From Hymenobacter actinosclerus (GTDB lineage Bacteria; Bacteroidota; Bacteroidia; Cytophagales; Hymenobacteraceae), in assembly GCF_900111515.1 (NCBI RefSeq), contig NZ_FOHS01000002.1:124001-188000 (forward strand): DNA of 64,000 nt, in the 5' to 3' direction. A program made the position numbers and the translations under genes. The first letter of the stretch is position 1. The number at the start of each line of letters is the position of its first letter. The notes beneath the pieces are model-generated. The model was not told the DNA's origin. It searched no databases and saw only the letters and a list, made by a program, of their open reading frames with translations. Positions 44,746 through 53,476 of this stretch are shown here, in pieces.

Positions 44746-46251
44746 CTATTTCAGCTCCGCCAGCGCCAGCTTGGCTTTGGTATCGGTGCTGTTCTTGTAC
44801 TCATGTTTGGGGTAGCTCAACGCCTTTTGAAAGTACGCTTTGGCCGTGCTCTTCTGGCCTGCCAGCTGATACAGGTAGCCCAGCTGCAGCGCCGACTGGG
44901 GCGCGTAGTAGTAGGGCACCAGGCCGGCGCGGGCAATGGTTTGGGCGTAGAGCACGCGGGCCGAATCGGGCTGGCCGAGTAGGTGCAGGGCCCGGGCGCG
45001 GCGGTAAAGGTGCTCCAGCTGGTCGCGCAGGGGCGTGGCGGCGGTGGGGCGGAAGGTGGCCAGCGTGGCCAGGGCCGGACGGTAGTAGCCGCCGTCAATC
45101 TGCAGGCGGGCGCGGGTGAGGATGGCATCGAGCGGCTGCGGGTCGTCGAAGAACCGTTGGGCGTAAGTGTCCTCCTCCAGCACCGTGCGACCCTCCGACC
45201 CAATGCGGGCGCGGTAACGGGCGGCGGCCGGCGCATCGCCCCCGAGCCAGCAGGCCAGGTACAGCTTGAAATAGGCATCCTTCAGGTAGTGTCGGCCGCG
45301 GTACTGCCGCAAAAACAGCTCGTTTTCGCGGCGGGAGGCCGGGTACTGGCCCTGGTAGAGCAGCAGGTCGGCGGCCAGGTGGTGCAGGTAGGGCAGAGGC
45401 AGGTAGGCCGGGCCGCTGGGGCGGGCGCGGTAGGCGGCCAGCGCCTCGTCGGTGCGGTGCTGTTTTTTTAGCTGACTGACGAGCAGGAACGTAACCAGCT
45501 GGTTTTCGGGCTGCTCGCGGTGGAGGTTCTCCACCAGCGCCAGAGCGGCGGCGGGCTTCTTGTAGTAGGTCTCTTCGAGCAGCGCCAGCACCAGGCGGGC
45601 TTCGAGCTGGAAATCGTTGGGCTGGGTGGCCGCCCGGCGCAGGTTGGCCAGGCCGGTATCTACCGAGCCCGGCAGGCCCAGCAGCCGCAGAAACCAGCGG
45701 TAGCCCTCGGGCAGTGAGCCAATAAAAAACTGCAGCATGCCCAGGGTTTTGCGGGCCGGCAGGTAATTGGGGTAGCGCTCCGTTACGCGCTGCATGGCCT
45801 GGTAGCTGCGGCGCAGGCTCCAGGCCCCGCGTACTTCCTGGTTGAACACAACCTGGGCCGCCGCCTGATGCAGCCGGATTTCGGCCGCCGCGTACTCAGC
45901 CAGCGGGCCGGTTTGCTGCTCCAGCTGCTCCAGCCGCGTATCCTGGCTGGCCACGGTGCTCCCGAAGCGGGCGGCGTCCTGGCTGACGAGCAGCTCAGTG
46001 ATGCTCAGGCAATCCTGCACCAGCAGCGTGCCGGCGTCGGTACCCGAACCCAGCAGGGCGCGGGCGGCAGCGGGGCGCATGTTCAGCACCTCGGCGTAGG
46101 CGCGGGTTTGGGCAGTAGTTAGTTTGGTAGCTGGTTCCCGCAGAGGTGCGCAGAGGCTTTCGCAGAGGTTCGCAGAGCAGAGCGCTACCAGCCAGCACGC
46201 TCTCAGCGCACCTCCGCGAAACCCTCTGCGCACCTCTGCGGGAAATTCCAT
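44746..46251 (-). CDS. TPR-rich exported protein of unknown function
   Basis: The 501-residue protein is almost all helical pairs. TPR-like units include YQAMQRVTERYPNYLPARK, ARLVLALLEETYYKK and ALQLGYLYQLAGQKSTAKAY (C-terminal). This suggests a scaffold for envelope proteins. The N-terminus from ATG 46251 (MEFPAEVRRGFRGG, then ACWLVALCSANLC) looks like a signal peptide but is encoded wholly by a palindromic CGCAGAGG repeat (46137-46242). The family-like part starts at about residue 46 (KLTTAQTRAYAEVLN). Either the repeat has supplied the signal peptide or it has replaced the original start. No function is known. Confidence 0.72.
   Translation of the reverse strand: MEFPAEVRRGFRGGALRACWLVALCSANLCESLCAPLREPATKLTTAQTRAYAEVLNMRPAAARALLGSGTDAGTLLVQDCLSITELLVSQDAARFGSTVASQDTRLEQLEQQTGPLAEYAAAEIRLHQAAAQVVFNQEVRGAWSLRRSYQAMQRVTERYPNYLPARKTLGMLQFFIGSLPEGYRWFLRLLGLPGSVDTGLANLRRAATQPNDFQLEARLVLALLEETYYKKPAAALALVENLHREQPENQLVTFLLVSQLKKQHRTDEALAAYRARPSGPAYLPLPYLHHLAADLLLYQGQYPASRRENELFLRQYRGRHYLKDAYFKLYLACWLGGDAPAAARYRARIGSEGRTVLEEDTYAQRFFDDPQPLDAILTRARLQIDGGYYRPALATLATFRPTAATPLRDQLEHLYRRARALHLLGQPDSARVLYAQTIARAGLVPYYYAPQSALQLGYLYQLAGQKSTAKAYFQKALSYPKHEYKNSTDTKAKLALAELK
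46137..46242. repeat. CGCAGAGG inverted repeat covering the TPR gene's 5' end
   Basis: Perfect 20-nt arms CCCGCAGAGGTGCGCAGAGG (46137-46156) and its complement (46223-46242) enclose further CGCAGAGGTTCGCAGAG units. The element encodes the first 40 or so residues of the TPR protein. Confidence 0.85.
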
Positions 46252-46262
46252 AGGACAAAAAA

Positions 46263-46291
46263 AGAACGGCCCCCGTGAAGAGGCCGTTCTC
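46263..46291 (-). terminator. Terminator of the zinc-ribbon gene
   Basis: AGAACGGCC pairs with GGCCGTTCT on the minus strand just after the zinc-ribbon stop, followed by a T run. Confidence 0.75.
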
Positions 46292-46308
46292 ATCAAAAGC
46301 AAAGTAAA

Positions 46309-47061
46309 TTATTCGCCCCTAGCTTCCACATCGGCGAAAATCCGGCCGCAGTGCTCGCACACGATAATTTTCTTGTGCGAGATGATGTCGGCCTGGCGCT
46401 GGGGGGGCACCGTGTTGAAACAGCCACCGCAGGCGTCGCGCTTTACCTCTACCACGGCCAGGCCGTTGCGCACGTTGCCACGGATGCGGGTGTAGGCGGT
46501 CAGCAGGCGGTCCTCGATGGGTTTCACAGCCTTGTTGCGCTGGTCCATAAGCTTCTTCTCGTCGGCCTCACTCTCACCCACGATGGTTTCCAGCTCGCCT
46601 TTCTTGTTGTCGAGGTCCTTCTTGCGCTCAACCAGGCGCTGCTTGGTGCCGCTGATATCGTTGTTCTTCTGCTCAATCTGGTACTGAGCTTCCTTGATTT
46701 TCTTCTCGGCAATCTGGATTTCCAGGCGCTGAAGCTCGATTTCCTTGGCAATAGCCTCGTACTCGCGGTTGTTGCGCACGTTCTGCTGCTGCTCCTCGTA
46801 GCGCTTGATCAGGCCGTCGGCATCCTTGATGGCCTGCTTGCGCTGCTTGATCTGGTCGTTGAGGCCGGCAATTTCCTCATCAAACTTGCTGACGCGCACT
46901 TCGTAGCCGGCAATTTCGTCCTCCAGGTCCTGCACTTCCTCGGGCAAATCGCCGCGTACGCGCCGAATTTCGTCCAGTTGCGAGTCAATTTGCTGCAGGT
47001 GCAGCAGGGCTTCCAGTTTGCTGGCAACGGTAACTTCCGCGGCGGCTGGGTTAGAAATCAT
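46309..47061 (-). CDS. Coiled-coil zinc-ribbon protein (DUF164/CT398-like)
   Basis: The 250-residue protein has a long coiled coil (about 20-180, rich in Glu, Lys, Gln) and a C-terminal zinc ribbon: DACGGCFNTV and IIVCEHCGRIF give two CxxC pairs (about 210 and 235). This architecture is the CdsZ/CT398/HP0958-like family, linked to sigma-54/flagellar control or RNA binding in some bacteria but general in Bacteroidota. Its start overlaps the end of the Nif3 gene by 11 nt. An extra promoter-like TACTTTTG lies inside nif3. Confidence 0.88.
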   Translation of the reverse strand: MISNPAAAEVTVASKLEALLHLQQIDSQLDEIRRVRGDLPEEVQDLEDEIAGYEVRVSKFDEEIAGLNDQIKQRKQAIKDADGLIKRYEEQQQNVRNNREYEAIAKEIELQRLEIQIAEKKIKEAQYQIEQKNNDISGTKQRLVERKKDLDNKKGELETIVGESEADEKKLMDQRNKAVKPIEDRLLTAYTRIRGNVRNGLAVVEVKRDACGGCFNTVPPQRQADIISHKKIIVCEHCGRIFADVEARGE

Positions 47062-48151
47062 ATCGGACGGGGTTGGTGAGGGTCTGTGCGATTAAGACCG
47101 CAAAAGTACTTCCAAAGTTCGCGGCAAGCAAATTCCGGAACAGTTCGCCGGTAAACTGCTCGCTCTCGAAGTGACCCACGTCGCAGAGCATCAGCCGGCC
47201 CTCGGCCCCGAAATATTCGTGGTACTTCAGGTCGCCGGTGACGTAGGCGTCGGCCCCGGCGGCGCGGGCCTTACCAATAAGAAACGAGCCCGCCCCGCCG
47301 CATAGCGCCACCTTTTTGATGGGCCGCCCGAAGTCGGTGTACTTCACTACCGGCACGCCCAGCGCCGCGCGCAGCCGCTGCCGGAACTCCTGGGGGCTCA
47401 GGGCCTCGGGCAGCTCGCCCACGAGGCCGGAGCCTACGTCCGGGTGGCTGTTTTCGAGCTTTACCAGCTCGTAAGCCACTTCCTCGTAGGGGTGCGCGGC
47501 GCGCAAAGCGGCCAGCGCGGGGCCCTGGCGGTGCAGGGGTAGCAGCACTTCCACGCGCTCCTCGGGGCCGGTGTGGGGCTGGCCGGGCTGGCCCGCAAAA
47601 GGGTTGGTGCCCGCGCCGGGCGTGAACGTGAACGTGCCCTCGGAGCGGAAGCTGCACCCGGAATACTGCCCCACCTGGCCCGCGCCGGCCGCATAAAGTG
47701 CCGCCAGCACGGCCGCGGTGTGAGTGGCCGGCACGTAGGTTATCAGCTTGGCCAGCAAACCCGGTTTGGGGTCGAGAATGCGGCCGTTTTCCAGCCCCAG
47801 CTTGTCGGCCAGCTGGCGGTTGACGCCGTGGGCCACGTTGTCGAGGTTGGTGTGGGCGGCGTACAGGGCCACCTCGTGCCGGATGGCCTTCAGCAGCGTC
47901 TGTTCCACCTCGTTGGCTCCGGTCAGGCGCTTGAGGGGCTTGAAGATGAGCGGATGATGGGCCACCACCACGTTGCAGCCGCGCCGGATGGCCTCGTCGA
48001 CCACGGCCGGGGTGCAGTCGAGGGCGATGAGCACGCCCCGAACTTCCATCTGCGGGTCGCCGCACTGCAGGCCGGCGTTGTCGTAGCTTTCCTGGTAAGC
48101 CAGCGGGGCGGCGGCTTCGAGCACGCGCATCAAATCCTGGAGCTGGGGCAT
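47051..48151 (-). CDS. Nif3-like dinuclear metal-centre protein
   Basis: The 366-residue protein has the Nif3/YbgI blocks: AYQESYDNAGLQCG (about 20), VVVAHHPLIFKPLKRL (about 65), AAHTNLDNVAHGVN (about 103) and DVGHFESEQF (about 326), whose His, Asp and Glu residues bind two metals. The inserted middle domain (PII-like) with HPYEEVAYEL is present as in the longer group. Related proteins may act as GTP cyclohydrolase-like or nucleotide-binding enzymes; the exact role is unsettled. ATG 48151 matches the family start. The stop overlaps the zinc-ribbon start. Confidence 0.93.
   Translation of the reverse strand: MPQLQDLMRVLEAAAPLAYQESYDNAGLQCGDPQMEVRGVLIALDCTPAVVDEAIRRGCNVVVAHHPLIFKPLKRLTGANEVEQTLLKAIRHEVALYAAHTNLDNVAHGVNRQLADKLGLENGRILDPKPGLLAKLITYVPATHTAAVLAALYAAGAGQVGQYSGCSFRSEGTFTFTPGAGTNPFAGQPGQPHTGPEERVEVLLPLHRQGPALAALRAAHPYEEVAYELVKLENSHPDVGSGLVGELPEALSPQEFRQRLRAALGVPVVKYTDFGRPIKKVALCGGAGSFLIGKARAAGADAYVTGDLKYHEYFGAEGRLMLCDVGHFESEQFTGELFRNLLAANFGSTFAVLIAQTLTNPVRYDF
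47101..47108 (-). promoter_or_regulatory. Internal -7 element before the zinc-ribbon gene
   Basis: TACTTTTG on the minus strand inside the end of nif3, 40 nt before the zinc-ribbon ATG, could drive that gene separately. Confidence 0.35.
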
Positions 48152-48234
48152 TGTTATGATGTGAAAATTAAAAGTTAAAAAGTGAAAATGCGGGGCTGCG
48201 GGCAATTCGTGGCACCACCCACATCTGTCCAAAC

Positions 48235-48915
48235 TTAGGCCAAGCCGGCGGCCTGGGCCAGGACTTCCACGTAGTGGGCCACGTTTTCGGGCAGGCGGCG
48301 GCGCTGGTACTGCATGAGGTAGCGCGGGTGGTCGAGCACGTAAATCTGCTCAAAAAGCCCCAGCTCGTCGTTGAGGCGCTGGAAGAACCTGGCGTTGCGC
48401 CGGCCCAGGCACACGGCCGCTTGCCGCACTACGCCCACCTCCGTCACCAGCTGCTGCAGGTGCGCCTGCATGGTGGGCCAGAGCGCGGCCGTGACGGCCG
48501 GCGAGTCGTAGAAATTGTAGTTGCGGCCGTCGCGCAGCAGCACCAGCGGGTAGAGCGAGCCTACGTAGAACTGCTGGTAGAACGGCCCCGGCCCGCCCCA
48601 GGCCTCCACCACGGCCTGCATAAACTCGCTCGACGGCTCGCGGCGCGTCGGCAGCTCGTGGGCCAGGCCCCAGGCCGTGAGGGCCGGGCCGTCGGTGAAG
48701 GCCACGCCGGTGCGGCCGTTGCCCAGCCGGCCGGGGTTGATGCCCAGCACCGCCACCCGCGGCTGGTTGCCGCCGTAGTAGCGGCGGGCAAACTCCGTAA
48801 ACAGCCCCTGCGGACCCGGCTCCTGGTAGGGGCTATGCGCCGTCACGGCCTCGGGCAGAAGCGGAGGCAGCGGAAAGTCGTGCAGCAGGTGGGTCAGGCG
48901 GTTGGCAAAGGACAT
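48235..48915 (-). CDS. Uracil-DNA-glycosylase superfamily protein (SMUG2/DUF4918-like)
   Basis: The 226-residue protein carries UDG-superfamily motifs: VLGINPGRLGNGRTGVAFTDG (split as VAVLGINPGRLGNGR, then TGVAF, about residue 58-75) for the first active-site loop, and a second loop VLDHPRYLMQYQRR (about 195). Between them is an FYVGSLYPLVLL stretch. The set fits SMUG-type glycosylases (DUF4918, proposed SMUG2) of Bacteroidota, which remove uracil or oxidised pyrimidines from DNA. The catalytic chemistry is by analogy only. ATG 48915 matches homologue length. It lies just upstream of nif3 on the same strand. Confidence 0.82.
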   Translation of the reverse strand: MSFANRLTHLLHDFPLPPLLPEAVTAHSPYQEPGPQGLFTEFARRYYGGNQPRVAVLGINPGRLGNGRTGVAFTDGPALTAWGLAHELPTRREPSSEFMQAVVEAWGGPGPFYQQFYVGSLYPLVLLRDGRNYNFYDSPAVTAALWPTMQAHLQQLVTEVGVVRQAAVCLGRRNARFFQRLNDELGLFEQIYVLDHPRYLMQYQRRRLPENVAHYVEVLAQAAGLA

Positions 48916-49041
48916 GGGCGGATGTGGGAGTACGGGTTGGGGCGGGTGGGCGCGGAAGCGCAGAGGAAATAGAACTACGGCCCCGCTGGAGTAAAGGTGA
49001 CTTTCCCATGCAAAGCTGCCGGCCAACCCGCCCCAACCCGC

Positions 49042-49049
49042 TACTTTTG
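49042..49049 (+). promoter_or_regulatory. -7 element of lpxK
   Basis: TACTTTTG fits TAnnTTTG and lies 66 nt before the TTG start. Confidence 0.35.
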
Positions 49050-49114
49050 TGGCGGCCGGCGCGTCCGTTGCGCCGCCAACGGCCGTTGTGTCCTCCGGAT
49101 TTGCCCTCTGACTT

Positions 49115-50197
49115 TTGACTTTCAACCTACCCAAGCTCCTGCTGCTGCCCTTCAGCTGGCTTTACGCGGCCGTGCTGGCGGGGCGCAACTGGCTCTACGA
49201 CCGGGGCTGGAAGCGCAGCGTGGCCTTTGCCGGGCTGCCCGTTATCAGCGTGGGCAACCTGCGGGTGGGCGGCACCGGCAAAACGCCCCATGTGGCCTGG
49301 CTGGTGGAGTGGCTGCGGGCGCGCGGGCAGCAGCCGGCCCTGCTCAGCCGGGGCTACGGCCGCCGCACCCGCGGCTACCGGCTCGCCACGGCCCTCGACT
49401 CGGCCGCTACGGTGGGTGATGAGCCCTGGCAGCAGTTCGGGCAGTTTGGCGGCGCCGTGCCGGTGGCCGTGAGCGAAAACCGGGTGGCCGGCATCCGGCA
49501 GCTGCTGGCCGAAATGCCCCGGCTAACGGCTGTGGTGCTCGACGATGCCTACCAGCACCGCCGGGTGCGGCCGGCCATTAATATCCTGCTCAGCGAGCAG
49601 CAGCGGCCATTTTACACCGATTTTGTGCTGCCCGCCGGCCGCCTGCGCGAAAGCCGGGCCGGGGCTGCCCGCGCCGATGCCGTCATCATCACCAAGTGCG
49701 CCCCCGACCTGAGCGAGGCCGCCCGCGCCGCCATTACCGCGCAGGTGCGCCGCTACGCCCGGCCCGAAGTGCCGGTGCTGTTTTCGGCCTACGAGTACGG
49801 CCCGCCGGTGCCCGTGCCGGGTACGGCGGCCGCCGGCGGGGCGTGCGCGCCGGGGAGTGGGGGCGAGGTAGTGCTGCTGACCGGCATTGCCCAGCCCGGC
49901 CCGCTGCTGGTGCACCTGGCGGCGGCCGGCTACCGCGTAGCGCACCATGCCCGCTTCGCCGACCACCACGCCTTTACGCCCGCCGAAATTGCCGCCCTGG
50001 CCGCACAATGCCAGCCGGGCCAGCGCGTTCTGACCACCCAGAAGGATGCGGCCCGCCTGCAGGAGCCCGCGCTGGCGGCAAGTGTGGCCGATTTGCCCGT
50101 ATTTTACATTCCCATTACCGTCCGGTTCCTCGCCGACGGGGAGGCCCGGCTGGCTTCCCTGCTTGGCCCGTACTTTCCGCTTCCCGCCGTTGGCTGA
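49115..50197 (+). CDS. lpxK: Tetraacyldisaccharide 4'-kinase
   Basis: The 360-residue protein has an N-terminal membrane helix (LLLLPFSWLYAAVLAGRN), the P-loop GGTGKTPHVAWL (about 53), LSRGYGRRTRGY, TVGDEPWQQF, VVLDDAYQHRRV and a C-terminal HHAFTPAEI. This is LpxK, which phosphorylates lipid A disaccharide at the 4' position on the inner membrane. An in-frame stop lies six bases upstream, so the TTG at 49115 is the first usable start; no in-frame ATG is nearby. The following porin gene overlaps its end by 8 nt if it starts at 50190. Confidence 0.94.
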   Translation: MTFNLPKLLLLPFSWLYAAVLAGRNWLYDRGWKRSVAFAGLPVISVGNLRVGGTGKTPHVAWLVEWLRARGQQPALLSRGYGRRTRGYRLATALDSAATVGDEPWQQFGQFGGAVPVAVSENRVAGIRQLLAEMPRLTAVVLDDAYQHRRVRPAINILLSEQQRPFYTDFVLPAGRLRESRAGAARADAVIITKCAPDLSEAARAAITAQVRRYARPEVPVLFSAYEYGPPVPVPGTAAAGGACAPGSGGEVVLLTGIAQPGPLLVHLAAAGYRVAHHARFADHHAFTPAEIAALAAQCQPGQRVLTTQKDAARLQEPALAASVADLPVFYIPITVRFLADGEARLASLLGPYFPLPAVG

Positions 50198-52172
50198 TTT
50201 CCCGTTGCTGTTCTTGTATAAAACGCCGTTGCGCGGGCTGCTGCTGGCGGCCCTGCTGGGGCTGGGCCTGCTGAGCCCGCGGGCCGGTCGTGCCCAGATT
50301 CTGGATGACTCGACCCGTAACCGCTACGGGGCGCACACCACCTTCGTATTGAAGGAGCGCGACCTGCTGCGCGGCGACACTGTGGGCCGGGTGGTGGACT
50401 CGACGCTCACGCGCCTGCCTCAGAACCGCTACTGGACCCACGACACCACGTTTCAGCAGACGCTGGGCTACTTCGGGGCGGCCTCGCGGCCGCTGCTCTG
50501 GGAGGCCAACCGCCAGCTGGGCGCCCGCCTGGGCCGCACCGTTTTCGACCAGTATGCCCGCGGCCCCGAAGACGTGAACTACTACGATACCCGCTCGCCC
50601 TACACGTTTTTTCGCTTTTTCCAGGGCAACCCCTACGAGCAGGTGTTCGAGCTGGGCTACGCCCGCAGCCTCAAAAAGCACTTCAATGTGGGCTTCAATT
50701 ATGAGCGGTTCGGGGCCAACAAGGCCATTGCCGTCAACAACACCAAAACCGGCCAGGTCGAGCACAACAACTTTGTGTTCTTTGCCCGCTACGAGTCGCC
50801 CAACAACCGCTACCGCGCCATGGGCCACTTTGCCACGGCCCGGCACACGGTGGCCGAGCAGGGCGGTATCAAACCCCTGGCCACCGATACCATCAACGAC
50901 GGCCAGCCGGGCTCCAAGTTCGACCTGAGCCAGCTCTTCGACTACCAGCGCGAGGAAGTGAACCTGACCAATGCCAAAAACCGCGACTCGCGCGACCGGC
51001 TGCGGCTGCTGCACAGCTACCAACTGCTGGGCCGGGGCCTCACGGCATATCACCTTATTGAGTGGAGCCGGCAACTCAACAAGTACGTCGACGAGCAGCC
51101 GTCGCCCAATGGCGTGCGCAACCCATTTTACCCCATCAACCGGCTCAGTACGGCCACCACCGACGACCGGGCCGAATTCCGGCAGCTCGAAAACACCGTG
51201 GGCGTGATGGGGCAGAGCCAGCGGGTAAGTTACCGGCTGTATGGTCGTTACCGCTACTATTCGCTCGAAACGCGCTCGGCTTTCGGAGCGCCCCCGGTGG
51301 TAAAAGATACGTTGGGCCGGCAAACTGGCTCGCAGCTGTTTGCGGGCGGTACGGCGGCGTTCCAGTACCGGCAGTTCGCCATCGAAACGGCCGGTGAAAT
51401 CAAGCCCGACGTAAAGGATCCGCTCAAATTGGAATACTGGCTCAGTGGCCTGGCCCGGCTGGGCCCGCTGAGTGGCGAGCTGCTGCTGACCAGCGTGGCC
51501 CCCACGCTCACGGAGCAGCAGTTTTTTGGCAACCATTTCGAGTGGAAAAACGACTTCAAAAACGTGCAGGTGCAGCAGCTGCGGGTGCGGGCCGCCCAGC
51601 AGCTGGGCGTGCATTTTGTGGAGGTGGTGGGCACCGGGGCACTTCTGAACAACTACATCTACTACGGCACCAGCGCCGACGAGCGGCACCTGCGCGGCCC
51701 CCGTCAGGCCGATGACAAGTACGTGATTGGTAGCTTGATGGGCCACTACCGGGGCAGCGTAGGTAAGGTGTTTTTCGAGACGCAGGCCACGTATACGGCC
51801 GGCGCCAACGCCGATAACCCGGCCCTGCGGATTCCGGCCGTAGTGGGCGAGGGGCGGGTGTATTACCAGGGCTACCTGTTCAAAAAGGCGCTGTTCGGCC
51901 AGGTGGGCGTGCAGGGCTACTTCCAGTCGCGCTGGCAGGCCTACGACTACAGCCCCAGCACCCAGCAGTTCTTCGTGCAGGACCACTTCACCATCCGCAA
52001 CGTGCCGGTGGCCGACGTGTTTGTGAATGCCGACATTAAAACGGTGGGCGTATTCCTTAAAATGGCCTATCTCAACCAGTTTGCCCCCCAGAACGGCTAC
52101 TTCACCGCGCCCTACTACGCCGCCCTGCCCCGTCGCCTCGAATTCGGCCTGCGCTGGCAGTTCTTCAATTAG
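50190..52172 (+). CDS. Putative porin (PF14121-like)
   Basis: The roughly 660-residue protein has a signal peptide (RGLLLAALLGLGLLSPRAG, then AQ) and a long beta-rich outer-membrane region. Features typical of the Bacteroidota putative-porin family include LGYFGAASRPLLWEANRQ, FFQGNPYEQVFELGYAR and a C-terminal strand ending RLEFGLRWQFFN (final aromatic). No ATG precedes the signal peptide; TTG at 50190 overlaps the lpxK stop and is the earliest sensible start, with TTG 50205 or 50214 as alternatives. It is probably translated together with lpxK. The transported solute is unknown. Confidence 0.82.
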   Translation: MADFPLLFLYKTPLRGLLLAALLGLGLLSPRAGRAQILDDSTRNRYGAHTTFVLKERDLLRGDTVGRVVDSTLTRLPQNRYWTHDTTFQQTLGYFGAASRPLLWEANRQLGARLGRTVFDQYARGPEDVNYYDTRSPYTFFRFFQGNPYEQVFELGYARSLKKHFNVGFNYERFGANKAIAVNNTKTGQVEHNNFVFFARYESPNNRYRAMGHFATARHTVAEQGGIKPLATDTINDGQPGSKFDLSQLFDYQREEVNLTNAKNRDSRDRLRLLHSYQLLGRGLTAYHLIEWSRQLNKYVDEQPSPNGVRNPFYPINRLSTATTDDRAEFRQLENTVGVMGQSQRVSYRLYGRYRYYSLETRSAFGAPPVVKDTLGRQTGSQLFAGGTAAFQYRQFAIETAGEIKPDVKDPLKLEYWLSGLARLGPLSGELLLTSVAPTLTEQQFFGNHFEWKNDFKNVQVQQLRVRAAQQLGVHFVEVVGTGALLNNYIYYGTSADERHLRGPRQADDKYVIGSLMGHYRGSVGKVFFETQATYTAGANADNPALRIPAVVGEGRVYYQGYLFKKALFGQVGVQGYFQSRWQAYDYSPSTQQFFVQDHFTIRNVPVADVFVNADIKTVGVFLKMAYLNQFAPQNGYFTAPYYAALPRRLEFGLRWQFFN

Positions 52173-52243
52173 GGCTTAGGTACTTAGGCGACAGTACCTT
52201 TGTCCCAAAAAAAGCTAACGCCTAAGCCCCTAAGCCCTAAAAC
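52169..52243. repeat. TTAGGGCTTAGG inverted repeat over the porin stop
   Basis: Arms at 52169-52190 and 52222-52243 pair at 20 of 22 positions. The left arm includes the porin TAG, and the loop holds the -7 element of miaE. It could be a terminator-like or REP element. Confidence 0.65.
52195..52202 (+). promoter_or_regulatory. -7 element of miaE
   Basis: TACCTTTG matches the consensus exactly, 46 nt before the ATG, inside the inverted-repeat loop. Confidence 0.5.
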
Positions 52244-52248
52244 CTAAA

Positions 52249-52839
52249 ATGAAAACCATCCTCAAGCTCAAGCTCAACACCGATCCGCGGTGGGTGGATA
52301 TTGCCAGCAAAAACCTCGAAGATATTCTGGTTGACCACGCCTACTGCGAGCAGAAAGCGGCCAGCACCGGCATTTCGCTCATCCTCAAATACCCCGAGAA
52401 AACCCGGCTGGTAGAGGAGCTGACGGCCCTGGTGGCCGAGGAATGGGAGCATTTTGGCCGGGTGATGCAGGAGCTGCGCCAGCGCGGCTTCGCGCTGGGC
52501 CGCCCGCGCCGCGACGAGTACGTGGTGGCCCTGCTGGCTCACGTGCGCAAGGGCGGCCCCCGCGAGCGGCAGCTCATGGACCAGCTGCTGGTGAGTGCGC
52601 TCATTGAGGCCCGCAGCTGCGAGCGGTTCAAGCTGCTCTGGAAACACATTGCCGACCCCGGCCTGAGCCAGTTCTACTACGAGCTGATGGCTTCCGAAGC
52701 CGGCCACTTCGTGAGCTACGTGGAACTGGCCAAGGAATATGCCGATCCGCAAGAGGTGGATGCGCGCTTTCAGGAGCTGCTGCGCATTGAGGGAGAAATC
52801 ATTACGAGCCTGCCCGTGCGCGACGACCGGATGCATTAG
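52249..52839 (+). CDS. miaE: tRNA-(ms2io6A)-hydroxylase MiaE-like
   Basis: The 196-residue ferritin-like di-iron protein has the MiaE pattern: ILVDHAYCEQKAAST (Glu/His ligands, about 26-40), ALVAEEWEHFGRVM (ExxH, about 61-74), LIEARSCERFKLL (about 118) and MASEAGHFVSYVELA (ExxH, about 145-159). In Salmonella MiaE hydroxylates ms2i6A37 to ms2io6A37 using O2. It is the natural follow-on of MiaB, also encoded in this window. Start ATG 52249 and length match the family. Confidence 0.93.
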   Translation: MKTILKLKLNTDPRWVDIASKNLEDILVDHAYCEQKAASTGISLILKYPEKTRLVEELTALVAEEWEHFGRVMQELRQRGFALGRPRRDEYVVALLAHVRKGGPRERQLMDQLLVSALIEARSCERFKLLWKHIADPGLSQFYYELMASEAGHFVSYVELAKEYADPQEVDARFQELLRIEGEIITSLPVRDDRMH

Positions 52840-52944
52840 TCGAGCCACGGGGGCTGTTGGGCTAAAAAATTTGCCTTCTGTGCGGGTACTTTGTAGATTA
52901 GGCCCTGCGCATTTTGTTTTGCCTGGCCTGTCCAAGAATTACCC

Positions 52945-53412
52945 ATGAAGAGTCTGCTATTTTTTGCGCTGCTGCTGGCGCTGCCTTTTGCTGGCCTGGC
53001 CCAGGCGCCGGCTGGCCCCACCCTCAACTTCTGCGGCCTCAATCTGCCGCTCGAAAACGGCTACACCGCTGTGTCGAGCAACGAGGTAACCGGGCCGGCC
53101 TACCAGCTGGCCTGGATGTACCTCGACTACAGCGTGATGCGCACTTATCCGCCCGAGCACCTGCGCCTGGCCAAGAAGAAGCGCAAGAACGTGGAGGTAA
53201 CGCCCTTCACGTGCACGCTGCTCGACGGCCCACCGGCCCAGGGCACGCGCCTGGCCTATCCGACCGAGTCGGGCGGCATGGCTTACCAGTACATCGTGTT
53301 CGGCGTAGCCAAGGGCCAGCCCGTGCTGGTCGACCTGACGATGCCGCTCGACCCCGAAAAAACCGACGACCTACCCGACCTCGTGCAGCAGTTCATGCGG
53401 CTGGAGAAGTAG
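52945..53412 (+). CDS. Small secreted hypothetical protein
   Basis: The 155-residue product has a clear signal peptide (MKSLLFFALLLALPFAGLAQ) and a beta-rich mature part with two Cys residues (about 31 and 90) that could form a disulfide. No catalytic motif is visible. It is periplasmic or secreted. It sits between miaE and the DUF4261 gene on the same strand with its own start and no promoter that I can define. Its function is unknown. Confidence 0.72.
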   Translation: MKSLLFFALLLALPFAGLAQAPAGPTLNFCGLNLPLENGYTAVSSNEVTGPAYQLAWMYLDYSVMRTYPPEHLRLAKKKRKNVEVTPFTCTLLDGPPAQGTRLAYPTESGGMAYQYIVFGVAKGQPVLVDLTMPLDPEKTDDLPDLVQQFMRLEK

Positions 53413-53476
53413 GCGGGGGTGCTCGGCAAGAGCCTTTAGCAGCTGGTATTACGCCTTGCAGGCGCTTGGTACATCT

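Noticed and set aside
50115..51986. Minus-strand 623-codon frame antisense to the porin gene
   Set aside because: No family likeness; the plus strand encodes an outer-membrane protein with a signal peptide and an aromatic C-terminus.
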